From: Chloroflexota bacterium
GTDB taxonomy: Bacteria > Chloroflexota > Ktedonobacteria > Ktedonobacterales > JADMIN01
DNA: 45,934 nt
Assembly: GCA_021323855.1 (NCBI GenBank)
Contig: JAJPKE010000005.1
Span: 1-45,934, forward strand
Direction of reading: 5' to 3'
Shown: piece by piece, positions 17,561-25,261 of the stretch
Layout of the letters: every line of letters starts with the position of its first letter
Numbering within the stretch: position 1 is the stretch's first letter
Position numbers and translations under genes: made by a program
Notes under the pieces: generated by a model
What the model was told of the DNA's origin: nothing
The model's database searches: none
The model's input: the letters and a program-made list of their open reading frames with translations, nothing else

Positions 17561-19114
17561 ATGGCACATCTGCTTCGCCGCGACGACGGCCCCAAGAACG
17601 ACTTTGAACAACCAAACGAGTATACAGGCGCAGATAGCGCGAATACGATCATGCCTGCTCAAGCGCCATTTAGCATCGGGCGTTTCTTTCACATCCTCAT
17701 CGAAGGTCGCGCGTATAGCAACACGCTCTACCTGCTAATGACCTTCCCGCTTGGCCTCTTCTATTTCACCTTCCTTGCGACCATGCTTTCGGTTGGCATC
17801 GGCACCGCAATTATCGGCGTGGGGCTGGTGCTGCTGGGCATCACCATCCTCTGCTGGTGGGGATTCGCCGTGTTCGAGCGATACCTGGTGATGTGGTGGG
17901 TCGGCATCGAGATTCCGCCGCTCTACGATTCCACACTGCGCTACGCGAGCTTCCGTGAGCGTGTGTGGGCGCACCTGCGCAACCCGACTACCTGGAAGAG
18001 CCTCGCCTATCTGCTCCTTGAAATGCCGTTCGGTGTCTTTGCCTTTGTGGCGCTGGTGGTGCTGCTCTCGCTCTCGCTCAGCTTCCTGCTCATGCCGCTC
18101 GCCTATGTCGTAGAAACCATCCTCTATAACACGGGGCAAGGCCCAATCACCGTTCATCTCATTTTCGATATCACGGTGAATGGCGCCATCGAGCCGTGGC
18201 CAATGCTGCTCTTCCTCATGCTCAGTGTGTGCGGACTGTTGCTGCTGACCGGCTCGATGTGGTTCTTCAAGGGCATGGCCTATGTCTGGGGCTTATTTGC
18301 GCGGATGATGCTCGGCATGGACGATAGCGCCCGCCGGGTGGCCCAGGCGCGCGCCGCCGCCGCGCAAGCAGAAGCGGTGGCAGAGCAAGAGCGTGCCAAA
18401 GCCGAACGCGCAGACCTGAGCCGCCGCGAACTGATCGTCAACGCCTCGCATGAGCTACGGACGCCAATCGCCAGTATTCGCGGGCATGTCGAATCACTGC
18501 TGATGCAGGAAGGCGAACAACCAGCAGACGCCGAAACGCAGAAATATCTGGAAATCGTCGCGCATGAATCTGAGCGGTTGAGCGCGCTGGTGGATGATTT
18601 GCTGGCGCTGGCCCGCGCCGACGCAAATGAACTCAAACTGGATGTTCGGCCCATTCCCGTCGGCGCCGTCGTCGAGGAGGTCTATCAATCGCTGGCGCTG
18701 CTGGCGCGGCGCGACCGTCAGGTGACACTGGTGCGTCAGGTGGCGGAGGAGCTACCACTGGCGCTGGCGGACCGCGACCGGCTGGCGCAGGTGCTACTCA
18801 ATCTGACGCGCAACGCCATCACCTACACACCAGCCGGCGGCATCGTCTCCATCGAAGCAGCCCGCAGCGACGCCACCCACCTGACCGTCGTCGTCAGTGA
18901 CACTGGCATCGGTATCCCGCCGGAAGACCTGGAGCATATCTTCGAGCGATTCTATCGCACCGACGCCTCACGGGCGCGTAGCACTGGCGGCTTTGGGCTG
19001 GGGCTTTCCATCGTGCGCGACCTCGTGGAAGCGATGGGAGGCACGGTGCATGCCGAGAGCCAGGTGGGCCAGGGCAGCCGCTTCGTGGTGACGTTACAAG
19101 TGGCCGGCGAATGA
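17561..19114 (+). CDS. Sensor histidine kinase (orphan)
   Basis: 517 aa. N-terminal part (about 50-250) has four or more membrane spans and resembles the 'putative sensor' domain of actinobacterial kinases. A short Ala/Glu-rich coiled coil (256-285) leads into the HisKA helix, with the phosphorylated His297 in NASHELRTP. The ATP-binding lid follows: N-box NLTRNAITYTP, G1 DTGIGIP, F-box FERFYR, G2 GGFGLGLSIV. It would autophosphorylate in response to a membrane or small-molecule signal. No response regulator gene is beside it, so the partner is elsewhere. ATG follows AGAGG. The last codons and stop fall in a family B repeat edge. Confidence 0.95.
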   Translation: MAHLLRRDDGPKNDFEQPNEYTGADSANTIMPAQAPFSIGRFFHILIEGRAYSNTLYLLMTFPLGLFYFTFLATMLSVGIGTAIIGVGLVLLGITILCWWGFAVFERYLVMWWVGIEIPPLYDSTLRYASFRERVWAHLRNPTTWKSLAYLLLEMPFGVFAFVALVVLLSLSLSFLLMPLAYVVETILYNTGQGPITVHLIFDITVNGAIEPWPMLLFLMLSVCGLLLLTGSMWFFKGMAYVWGLFARMMLGMDDSARRVAQARAAAAQAEAVAEQERAKAERADLSRRELIVNASHELRTPIASIRGHVESLLMQEGEQPADAETQKYLEIVAHESERLSALVDDLLALARADANELKLDVRPIPVGAVVEEVYQSLALLARRDRQVTLVRQVAEELPLALADRDRLAQVLLNLTRNAITYTPAGGIVSIEAARSDATHLTVVVSDTGIGIPPEDLEHIFERFYRTDASRARSTGGFGLGLSIVRDLVEAMGGTVHAESQVGQGSRFVVTLQVAGE

Positions 19115-19240
19115 ATTCGCGCCTGGATGGCCGCTGGCCGCGAAACCTGCCTCCGCAGGTTTGGATCAGGTGTCCTTATACCTATCTCCAGTCCGCGCAG
19201 GCGGACTTCGTGGCGGCACGCCATCCAGGCGCGGTTTCAA
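19107..19240. repeat. Full-length hairpin-bordered repeat (family B) with inverted ends
   Basis: CGCGCCTGGATGGC (19118-19131) is repeated in perfect inverted orientation as GCCATCCAGGCGCG (19220-19233). Extending outward, 17 of 19 end bases pair. Inside are two more hairpins: AACCTGC-CTCC-GCAGGTTT (about 19145) and a GTCCGCGCAGGCGGAC unit (about 19192). No transposase frame fits, so it is a MITE-like non-coding element. The left edge covers the kinase stop codon. Confidence 0.8.
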
Positions 19241-19463
19241 CCGCTGGCCCACCTCGCGGTGTCCACGCTCCCTCTCCCGCGCACAGCAGGGGCCAGGGGT
19301 GGGGACGCGAGAAAATTGACAGGGGCGTAGCCACTTTGTATGATGCGGGGACAGCCCTTCTATTCCCGCTCATCACCGCCCGCCAGAGAGCAATTTTTCC
19401 CTCTTAGCTGGTCCAGGGCGAGGCCGATGTGCGGGCCAGGGCTGAGGCAGGAGGGTGTGTGAA
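19241..19463. other. Intergenic region before the unknown acidic protein
   Basis: Holds a degenerate family A repeat (19268-19304) and about 150 bp in which I see no gene. No clear promoter pair was found. Confidence 0.5.
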
Positions 19464-20201
19464 ATGGTTACGTATGAAGATGTCACGGAGATGTTTCTCG
19501 ACGCAGCGGAAGCGACCGGATTATCGGTGCATCCGGAGTTCTGGCTGAACAGCCAGACATTAGAGCGCGAGTTCGCCTGTACGCTGCATCCGGGGCCGTG
19601 CGAAGAAGCCGATGAGCATGCCACCTGTACTGTTTCCTTCGCCTGGGGACCGCTCGACACCGTGCTTTCGATAGACGGCGCGGAGGGCATCTGCGATTTC
19701 TTTCATGAGCCAGAAGAAAACTGCCCGCATCTGCACACGGAAGACGTTCCGCCGCTGGCGCTTGATCTCACATTCAGCCTTCCCCTGGAAGAGAAGCACT
19801 ATAGCACTCACAGCCTCGAATCGCTGGCGCGCTTGCTCAAGCTCCACGCCTCCGAGCATAGCAGTCGCGCCACCGAGACTCGCCCCAGCGTTGCGCTGAC
19901 GCTGAGCGAGAACACGATGCAGGCGGAAGGGCTGACGCTTCAGCAACGGGTCGAGCTGCCGCTCTGGGACCCGGAAGGCATCAGCGGCTTCCGCACTAGC
20001 ATAGATCATCGCGCCGGGCATATGACGTTGGGGCGTCTGCGCCGCCGCGACGAGGAGAACGAAGAGCCGCATCCCGAAGACTGGCTGCCGCACCTCTTTA
20101 CCGAAGTGCTGGCGGATATCACGCGCGTGATTTCGGCGCTCGAATCGGTCAACTCGCTGGGACATGGCAACACACTGCCAGAGAGCAATCAGGACAACTA
20201 G
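19464..20201 (+). CDS. Conserved-looking acidic protein of unknown function
   Basis: 245 aa from ATG 19464, which follows AGGAGG (nine bases upstream); a GTG at 19455 is in frame. Strongly acidic and soluble, no signal peptide or membrane span. Five cysteines lie early (around 32, 40, 49, 70 and 81) and a Cys-Pro-His-Leu-His motif occurs near 81-85, so metal binding is possible but unproven. Later parts alternate short strands and charged helices, ending in a helical segment with ITRVISALESV. I recognise no family. Codon use and composition match neighbours, and the strong ribosome site supports a real gene. Confidence 0.75.
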   Translation: MVTYEDVTEMFLDAAEATGLSVHPEFWLNSQTLEREFACTLHPGPCEEADEHATCTVSFAWGPLDTVLSIDGAEGICDFFHEPEENCPHLHTEDVPPLALDLTFSLPLEEKHYSTHSLESLARLLKLHASEHSSRATETRPSVALTLSENTMQAEGLTLQQRVELPLWDPEGISGFRTSIDHRAGHMTLGRLRRRDEENEEPHPEDWLPHLFTEVLADITRVISALESVNSLGHGNTLPESNQDN

Positions 20202-20220
20202 GGCCATGAAAAAATTGCCC

Positions 20221-20250
20221 CTGGCAAAATGTCGTAACACGATGTATACT
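20221..20250 (+). promoter_or_regulatory. Candidate promoter after the acidic protein gene
   Basis: CTGGCA (20221-20226), 18-bp spacer, TATACT (20245-20250). Transcription would start near 20257, directly ahead of the terminator hairpin at 20297, so it could make an RNA of about 85 nt, or a leader for the esterase at 20506. Confidence 0.35.
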
Positions 20251-20296
20251 AGAGGATGAGAGTTCTGGAAACGGAACACCTCCTCCCCCTCCCTTA

Positions 20297-20345
20297 GCGA
20301 AGGCCAGGCGTCGGAAACGATGTCTGGCCTTCGCTTTTCGTTCGC
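20297..20345 (+). terminator. Strong intrinsic terminator
   Basis: GCGAAGGCCAG (20297-20307) pairs perfectly with CTGGCCTTCGC (20324-20334), loop of 16 nt, followed by TTTTCGTTCGCTTTCG. Serves the acidic protein gene, or ends a small RNA started at about 20257. An 11-12 bp unit is repeated in the T-rich tail. Confidence 0.85.
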
Positions 20346-20505
20346 TTTCGTTCGCTTTCGTCCAAGACTGATATGCCACGCAGCCGGTGTTCTGACATTC
20401 TAATATCCTGGCATGCCTTTTGCCTGCCATTCTCAGCAAACTCTCATCTTGCGCAGTTATACTGCCGCTCACTTGATGATGCCAACGAGAGGGGTAGTGC
20501 CTGAC

Positions 20506-21522
20506 ATGCGGATGCGTACCTGGATTCTGGATCACCGGCGCGCTGTCGTCGCCCTATGCGTCGCGCTGGTCGTTCTCGTGCTGCTGAATCTGGCGCTGTA
20601 TGCGCGCACGGCGCTGGATGCGCGGGCCTGGTTCGGGCCGTTCCAATCGCTTGTTTCAGGCTCTCCGCCGCGCCCAACACCACAGACCAATCCGCTCTTT
20701 CCAATGGGTTCGTATCAGGTGTCAGTGACACGCAACGTCGCCTACGGTCCGCTGCATGAGGAGGTTCTTGATCTCTGCCAGCCAACCGATGCGGATGGTC
20801 CACGTCCGGGTCTCATTCTCATCCATAGCAGCGGCTTCACTGGCTCCGATAAGAGCGACGGCGATACACAGCCAACCTGCACCAACTTCGCCTCGCAGGG
20901 GTTTGTCGTTGCCAACGTCAACTACCGGCTGGCCCCGGCAAACATCTGGCCGGCGCCGCTGGTGGACGTGCAACTGGCGGTGCGCTGGCTGCGCGACCAT
21001 GCCAGCGCCTATGATCTGGACCCGCAGCGGGTCTGCGCCACCGGTCCCTCCTTCGGAGGCTATCTCGCCGTGTTCCTGGGCGTGCTTCAGCAGGTTCACC
21101 CCGGCGACGAAGCATACCTCTACCCAGGCGAATCGCCAGCCGTCTCGTGTGTCTCGGATTTCTTCGGCCCGGTGGACTATATGCCGCCCGCCAGCGGAGT
21201 CACCGGCGACCTCATCAGCACCAGCCAGGGCATCCTGGGTGGCGCAACACCACAGAGCGACCCAGACCTCTACCGCGACGCCTCACCGATCTACGACGTA
21301 ACGCCACAGAGCGCGCCAATGATTATCGTGCAGGGCAGCGAAGATGGCACCGTCGCTCCTGAACAATCGCAGGAACTCTTCCAGGCGCTGCAAGCCAATC
21401 ATGTCTTTGTCGAATATCTGAGCTACGTCGGCGATCACGAACTGTCGGGCTTGAACGCCGCGCAGATCAATGCGCTCTGGACGCAGGTGCTGGACTTCCA
21501 TATCGCCTATCAGCACCCGTAG
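20506..21522 (+). CDS. Membrane-anchored alpha/beta hydrolase (esterase-type)
   Basis: 338 aa from ATG 20506 (GAGAGGGG about 11 bases upstream; a GTG at 20497 is in frame). A signal-anchor (about residues 12-35) puts the enzyme outside. The BD-FAE/lipase-like fold shows LILIHSSGF (oxyanion loop, HSSG instead of HGGG), NVNYRLAP, nucleophile in GPSFGGYLA, acid in QGSEDGTVAP, and His in GDHELSG. It probably cleaves carboxylic esters or short peptides at the cell surface; substrate is unknown. Separated by 160 bp from the CarH-like regulator gene. Confidence 0.9.
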   Translation: MRMRTWILDHRRAVVALCVALVVLVLLNLALYARTALDARAWFGPFQSLVSGSPPRPTPQTNPLFPMGSYQVSVTRNVAYGPLHEEVLDLCQPTDADGPRPGLILIHSSGFTGSDKSDGDTQPTCTNFASQGFVVANVNYRLAPANIWPAPLVDVQLAVRWLRDHASAYDLDPQRVCATGPSFGGYLAVFLGVLQQVHPGDEAYLYPGESPAVSCVSDFFGPVDYMPPASGVTGDLISTSQGILGGATPQSDPDLYRDASPIYDVTPQSAPMIIVQGSEDGTVAPEQSQELFQALQANHVFVEYLSYVGDHELSGLNAAQINALWTQVLDFHIAYQHP

Positions 21523-21533
21523 ATACTAACCCT

Positions 21534-21572
21534 GGACAAAGGTAGGACAATCTGGAATTGCGCTGGTACAAT
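21534..21572 (+). promoter_or_regulatory. Promoter with phased direct repeats for the CarH-like operon
   Basis: -35 AGGACA (21544-21549), 17-bp spacer, -10 TACAAT (21567-21572). GGACAA occurs at 21534 and again exactly 11 bp later at 21545, overlapping the -35; ACAA recurs in the -10. CarH of Thermus is known, as I recall, to bind tandem 11-bp repeats over the -35 region, so this is a plausible self-repression site. Confidence 0.5.
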
Positions 21573-21685
21573 TGATTGTTGATGGCACCAGGAAGTGAGC
21601 GCCTACAACGCTCATGTCGCGTGAGAGGTCCGCGAAACAACATAACCATCAGCATCAACGGAGTTTAATTCACGAGAGGCCAGCC

Positions 21686-22690
21686 ATGATTGGCAGGGAA
21701 CCACGGGTACAGCCACCGGTTCTCGACCTGTACTCAGATATGCCACTCTATAACACTAAAGCCGTCGTGCATCACACCGGCGTGCCTGCGCCGACGCTGC
21801 GCGCCTGGGAGCGTCGCTATGGCATCCTGTCGCCGCGCCGGGGCGAGAATGACTACCGCCTCTACTCCGAACGCGACATCATGACCGTCACCTGGCTGCG
21901 CGAGCGCGTGGAGAGCGGCATGACCATCAGCCAGGCCATTGCGCTCTTGCGTTCGCTGGAACCGGCGCGGCGACGTGGCAGGCGCACACGCAACCAACCG
22001 GTTATGCAGGCCGAATCGCCAGCTACATTCACTACAGCGGCCAGCGTCGCCCAGTTCTCGTTGAATGAACTGAGCGCCAACGTCCTGCATCACTTCAGCA
22101 ATTTGGATGAAACCGCCGCAAACCATACCATCACCCAGGCGCTTGCGGTATATACTGTGGAGGATGTTTGCCTGCGCCTCTTCACGCCGGTGTTGGTGGA
22201 AATCGGCCAACGCTGGGCGGCGGGCGCGTTGAGCGTGACGGTGGAACACTTTGCGTCGGCGCTGATTCGCGCGCAGCTCGAAGGGTTGTTCCGCAGCGCC
22301 GCCACCGGCGAATCAGGTCCGCTGGCGCTGGTGGGCTGCGCTCCGGGCGAGATGCACGAGCTTGGCGTGCTGATGCTGGCCCTGTTCTTGCGCCGCGCTG
22401 GAGTGCGTGTTGCCTATCTTGGGCAGAACATCGAAGTGGAGAGTCTCCTGGCGACGATTGCCAGCCTTCGACCGGCGTGCGTCTTGCTCTCTGCGTCGTT
22501 GCCCGCGCCGCTTGAAACGCTGGCGCTGGTGGCGCAGCAACTCAAGACGGCGGCGGGCCAGCCGTTGCTCTATATCGGGGGTCAGGCGTTGCAGCAAGAC
22601 CCAGCGGCAGCGGAACGCACGCCAGGATATCTCCTGAACGTGGATGCCCGGACGGCGGTGGAAGAAATCAAGAAAAGATTGTCTGCCTGA
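21686..22690 (+). CDS. CarH/LitR-like MerR-family B12-dependent photoreceptor regulator
   Basis: 334 aa from ATG 21686 (GAGAGG six bases upstream). Residues 20-90: MerR winged helix (TGVPAPTLRAWERRYG). Residues ~125-205: helical cobalamin cap with W177 followed ten residues later by E187-H188, exactly the WX9EH spacing of Thermus CarH. Residues ~213-334: Rossmann-like B12 domain with E222-x-H224-x-x-G227 (the lower-ligand motif). CarH proteins bind DNA as adenosylcobalamin tetramers in the dark and let go in light. The residue after the Trp, a His in Thermus CarH that caps cobalt after light, is Ala178 here. Its stop overlaps the start of the next gene (TGATG), so the pair is one unit. Confidence 0.92.
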   Translation: MIGREPRVQPPVLDLYSDMPLYNTKAVVHHTGVPAPTLRAWERRYGILSPRRGENDYRLYSERDIMTVTWLRERVESGMTISQAIALLRSLEPARRRGRRTRNQPVMQAESPATFTTAASVAQFSLNELSANVLHHFSNLDETAANHTITQALAVYTVEDVCLRLFTPVLVEIGQRWAAGALSVTVEHFASALIRAQLEGLFRSAATGESGPLALVGCAPGEMHELGVLMLALFLRRAGVRVAYLGQNIEVESLLATIASLRPACVLLSASLPAPLETLALVAQQLKTAAGQPLLYIGGQALQQDPAAAERTPGYLLNVDARTAVEEIKKRLSA

Positions 22691-23625
22691 TGCTTACCTC
22701 TACACCACAAACCAAAACGACCGGGCCACTGGAAGAGCGCAACGCTGCGAAGCCGGCCCGGCTCTTTTCGTATCCATTGCCGCTGCACGGCTGGCTCGGC
22801 CTGGCGCTCAATCTGCTGGCCTGGGCTTCGTCCTGGCTGCGCATCGGCCCGTGGAGTTTCACCTTTTTCCCTTTGTGGTTTGGCTTCATCCTGTTTCTGG
22901 ACGGGCTGAACTACGCGCGCAAGGGCAACTCGCCGCTGAGCCGCAGCAAAGCCTATTTCGCGGCGCTGTTTCTTGCGTCCGCGCCGTTCTGGTGGGTATT
23001 CGAGGCGTTGAACATCCCTGTCCAGAATTGGCACTATCGCATGGATCGCTACTATTCGCCGCTGGCGTTCTTCGTGATCGCCACCATAGATTTCAGCACG
23101 GTGTTGCCGGCGGTGATGGAGATTGCCGAGTTCTGGACCAGCTTTGCGCCGCTGCGCCCACGCCTGGGGCCGCATGAGGCCGGGCCGCGCCTCTCGCGTC
23201 CCTGGGCCGCCGTGCTGATCGGCATAGGCGTCCTCTGCGTGGTGCTGCCCTGCTTTTTCCCGCGCTATGCCTTTCCGCTGGTCTGGCTCTGCCTCGTCTT
23301 CCTGCTAGACCCAATCAACAATCTGGCTGGGCGCAAGTCTGCCGCCGGGCACCTGCTGGCGCGCGACTGGCGTTTCTTTGTGGTGCTGCCGCTCTCCGCG
23401 TTGACCTGTGGCTTCTTCTGGGAGATGTGGAACTCGCTGGCGATGCCCAAATGGATCTACACGATACCGTTCATCAATCAATCGCCCGCGCTGCTGCCTG
23501 CACATCTCTTCGAGATGCCGCTGATCGGCTACACCGGCTACCTGCCCTTTGCGCTCGAACTTTTCGCCATGTATCAGTTCGTGCTGCTCATCGCCAGGAG
23601 CCGCAAGGACAATCTGACGTTCTAA
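22690..23625 (+). CDS. Multi-pass membrane protein of unknown function, coupled to the CarH-like gene
   Basis: 311 aa; ATG 22690 overlaps the TGA of the regulator by one base, so it is translationally coupled. About eight hydrophobic spans, unusually rich in Trp, Phe and Pro, with the segments WWVFEALNIPVQNWHYRMD and GFFWEMWNSLAMPKWIY. The conserved-looking acidic residue in a span next to an aromatic NWHY is reminiscent of membrane proteins acting on isoprenoids or carotenoids, but that is only an impression. No known family is recognised. Regulation by light and vitamin B12 is suggested by the operon. A family A repeat follows the stop codon directly. Confidence 0.8.
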   Translation: MLTSTPQTKTTGPLEERNAAKPARLFSYPLPLHGWLGLALNLLAWASSWLRIGPWSFTFFPLWFGFILFLDGLNYARKGNSPLSRSKAYFAALFLASAPFWWVFEALNIPVQNWHYRMDRYYSPLAFFVIATIDFSTVLPAVMEIAEFWTSFAPLRPRLGPHEAGPRLSRPWAAVLIGIGVLCVVLPCFFPRYAFPLVWLCLVFLLDPINNLAGRKSAAGHLLARDWRFFVVLPLSALTCGFFWEMWNSLAMPKWIYTIPFINQSPALLPAHLFEMPLIGYTGYLPFALELFAMYQFVLLIARSRKDNLTF

Positions 23626-23662
23626 TCCTCACCCCTGGCCCCTCTCCTTGCGAGGAGAGGGG
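23626..23662. repeat. Family A palindromic repeat
   Basis: Directly follows the stop codon: CCTCACCCCTGG, then CCCCTCTCC-TTGCGA-GGAGAGGGG. Possible terminator for the CarH-like operon and for the convergent gene at 23707. Confidence 0.75.
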
Positions 23663-23706
23663 TGATTGAGTGTATCGAGATGAACCATGCTTCCAATGTG
23701 TCTTCT

Positions 23707-24762
23707 TTACTCCCACTTTGTCAGCGCAAAATCTGAGAAGACGGCGTTTGTCGTTCCTGTAGTCGCTAGTGCGATTCTTCCCGACATCCAGTTGCTATCT
23801 TCCGCCTTGCTCGCCAGTACGCCATTGACATAGAACGACATATCTGCTCCGTTCTGATCAATCAGCAGCGTGTTGATCGCATTGACGCCCTTATGGATGG
23901 ATGGACAGTACAAGCGGAACAAAGGATAGCCGACACTCAGGTCAACTGCCTCACAGGCCCCAAAAGACGAGATCAAGAAGATATAACCACCCCCAGAGGC
24001 ACTGGGAGAACGGAAAGCGATACCCACAGCGCCTCCGCCGGAGACAACGAACTTCACCCGTACCGAGATATTTCCATTGCTGCCTTGTACTCCAACCGGA
24101 GCGAGACAAAAGGCGCCGCTACTACCAACTAGATGGTAGCCGTCGCTTTCAAATCGGCAATTTCCATTATTTGGCCACCCATTCCTGTCATTTGCGAGCG
24201 AATCATAAAATGTCGTCACTAACTGTGGTCCGCTGGGCGGCGCCACTGTCGGGCGTGGCGTTGCCGTTGGGCGCGGCGTCGGCATGGCTGTCGCCGTAGG
24301 AGTCAGCGTCGCAGTCGGTACATCTGTCGCCGTTGGTTGTGCTGCTGCGAGGTTGCTGCTCTGCCCTGATATATGCGCCTGAACGAAATAGAACGTTCCC
24401 CCGCCAACTAATGCCAGCAAGAGAACGACTACCAGCCCAACTGCTAACGGCCTGTGCCACCATATGCGTTCAGGCCGCATTTTTATCGGGTACGCGTCTC
24501 GTGCTGTCTGGTCTGCGCTAGTAAGCGGCTGGAAATTAGTTGCTGCCGGTGACACCTGCGTTGTATCGGGATCAGTTGCTGGCGATAGGTCTATCTCAGA
24601 GACGGAGCCTATGGGCACGGCAGAGATAGTCGAGAGATTTAGAGTCGCTGGGGCTTCTAGAGCTTCTGGTGACGTAGAATTCTCTTCCGATGGGGGTTCC
24701 GCCTGGTCAGGTGAATCAAGCGCCTGACCGCATAGTGGGCACTGGCCGTCACTGGCCGTCAT
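23707..24762 (-). CDS. Zinc-ribbon membrane protein with extracellular lectin-like domain; 5' end frameshifted
   Basis: The open frame from ATG 24762 gives 351 aa: one CPLCG knuckle, a Ser/Glu/Pro-rich cytoplasmic linker, a single membrane span (about 108-128), a Thr/Pro/Ala-rich stalk (TPTATAMPTPRP), and a beta-rich outer domain (about 185-351) resembling LamG/concanavalin-like folds. A better start exists at ATG 24802, with GGAGAGG upstream, coding MICPHC, i.e. the missing first zinc knuckle. A 10-bp tandem duplication (24741-24760) throws this start out of frame and into a TGA. Removing one copy restores a complete double-CxxC ribbon. So the gene is either recently broken, switchable by slippage, or restarted at 24762. 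Function unknown. Confidence 0.75.
   Translation of the reverse strand: MTASDGQCPLCGQALDSPDQAEPPSEENSTSPEALEAPATLNLSTISAVPIGSVSEIDLSPATDPDTTQVSPAATNFQPLTSADQTARDAYPIKMRPERIWWHRPLAVGLVVVLLLALVGGGTFYFVQAHISGQSSNLAAAQPTATDVPTATLTPTATAMPTPRPTATPRPTVAPPSGPQLVTTFYDSLANDRNGWPNNGNCRFESDGYHLVGSSGAFCLAPVGVQGSNGNISVRVKFVVSGGGAVGIAFRSPSASGGGYIFLISSFGACEAVDLSVGYPLFRLYCPSIHKGVNAINTLLIDQNGADMSFYVNGVLASKAEDSNWMSGRIALATTGTTNAVFSDFALTKWE
24741..24760. repeat. 10-bp perfect tandem duplication causing a frameshift
   Basis: ACTGGCCGTC twice in a row. It separates the ribosome site and first zinc knuckle (24763-24802) from the remainder of the gene. Confidence 0.95.
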
Positions 24763-24993
24763 CTATAGGTTGCATCTCCTGGCTACAATGCGGACAAATC
24801 ATATTGCCTCTCCGAATCCAGCAAAATCACTCATCGTGGGTTATCTTGAAACACGGGCTAGTCTGCTTCGTCGTCGCCTGCCCAGTATAGCAGAGATTCG
24901 CCTTCATGAATACCCTATTTTTCGCGCCAAGTACGAGCAATACATCACCAGTACTTTTGCCGATTGGCTTCTGGCACACTTTCTGCCACTATG

Positions 24994-25002
24994 TGATATA
25001 AT
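24994..25002 (+). promoter_or_regulatory. Extended -10 promoter ahead of the structured leader
   Basis: TGTGATATAAT includes the extended TG and a perfect TATAAT (24997-25002). The -35 region is weak (TGGCAC near 24972). Predicted start near 25009. Confidence 0.55.
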
Positions 25003-25007
25003 AGAGC

Positions 25008-25150
25008 GCCCGCTGGAGCGGGCACAACTCTGCTGCTGATGGTTTTCCCTGGCAACTTTGGCGGACATCGGACGCCATAATGCCATAAAAGGGACGATTA
25101 CCCGCAGCAGAATGGATGCGAAAGGATTACCGCGCGTCTATCGCGGCATC
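25008..25150 (+). ncRNA. Structured leader RNA of unknown class upstream of the HAD gene
   Basis: Three hairpins can be paired by eye. H1: GCCCGC-TGGA-GCGGGC (25008-25023). H2: an 83-nt nested arm, TCTGCTGC (25029-25036) with GCAGCAGA (25104-25111), then TCCC/GGGA, TGGCA/TGCCA and TGGCG/CGCCA inside (25046-25094). H3: GATG (25115-25118) with CATC (25147-25150) enclosing CCGCG/CGCGG. No terminator is seen. I do not recognise a riboswitch consensus. It precedes the nucleotidase start by about 110 nt, so a regulatory leader is likely, but a stable small RNA is possible. Confidence 0.5.
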
Positions 25151-25261
25151 TGCTTCCACCAACCACCCACGTGATCGAGGATGGCGTCTTGCTATCTGCC
25201 TCACCGCAGCAGCGCGACCGGCGGAATAGCAAACGCGCCGCGAGTATACGCGAGAGAAACG

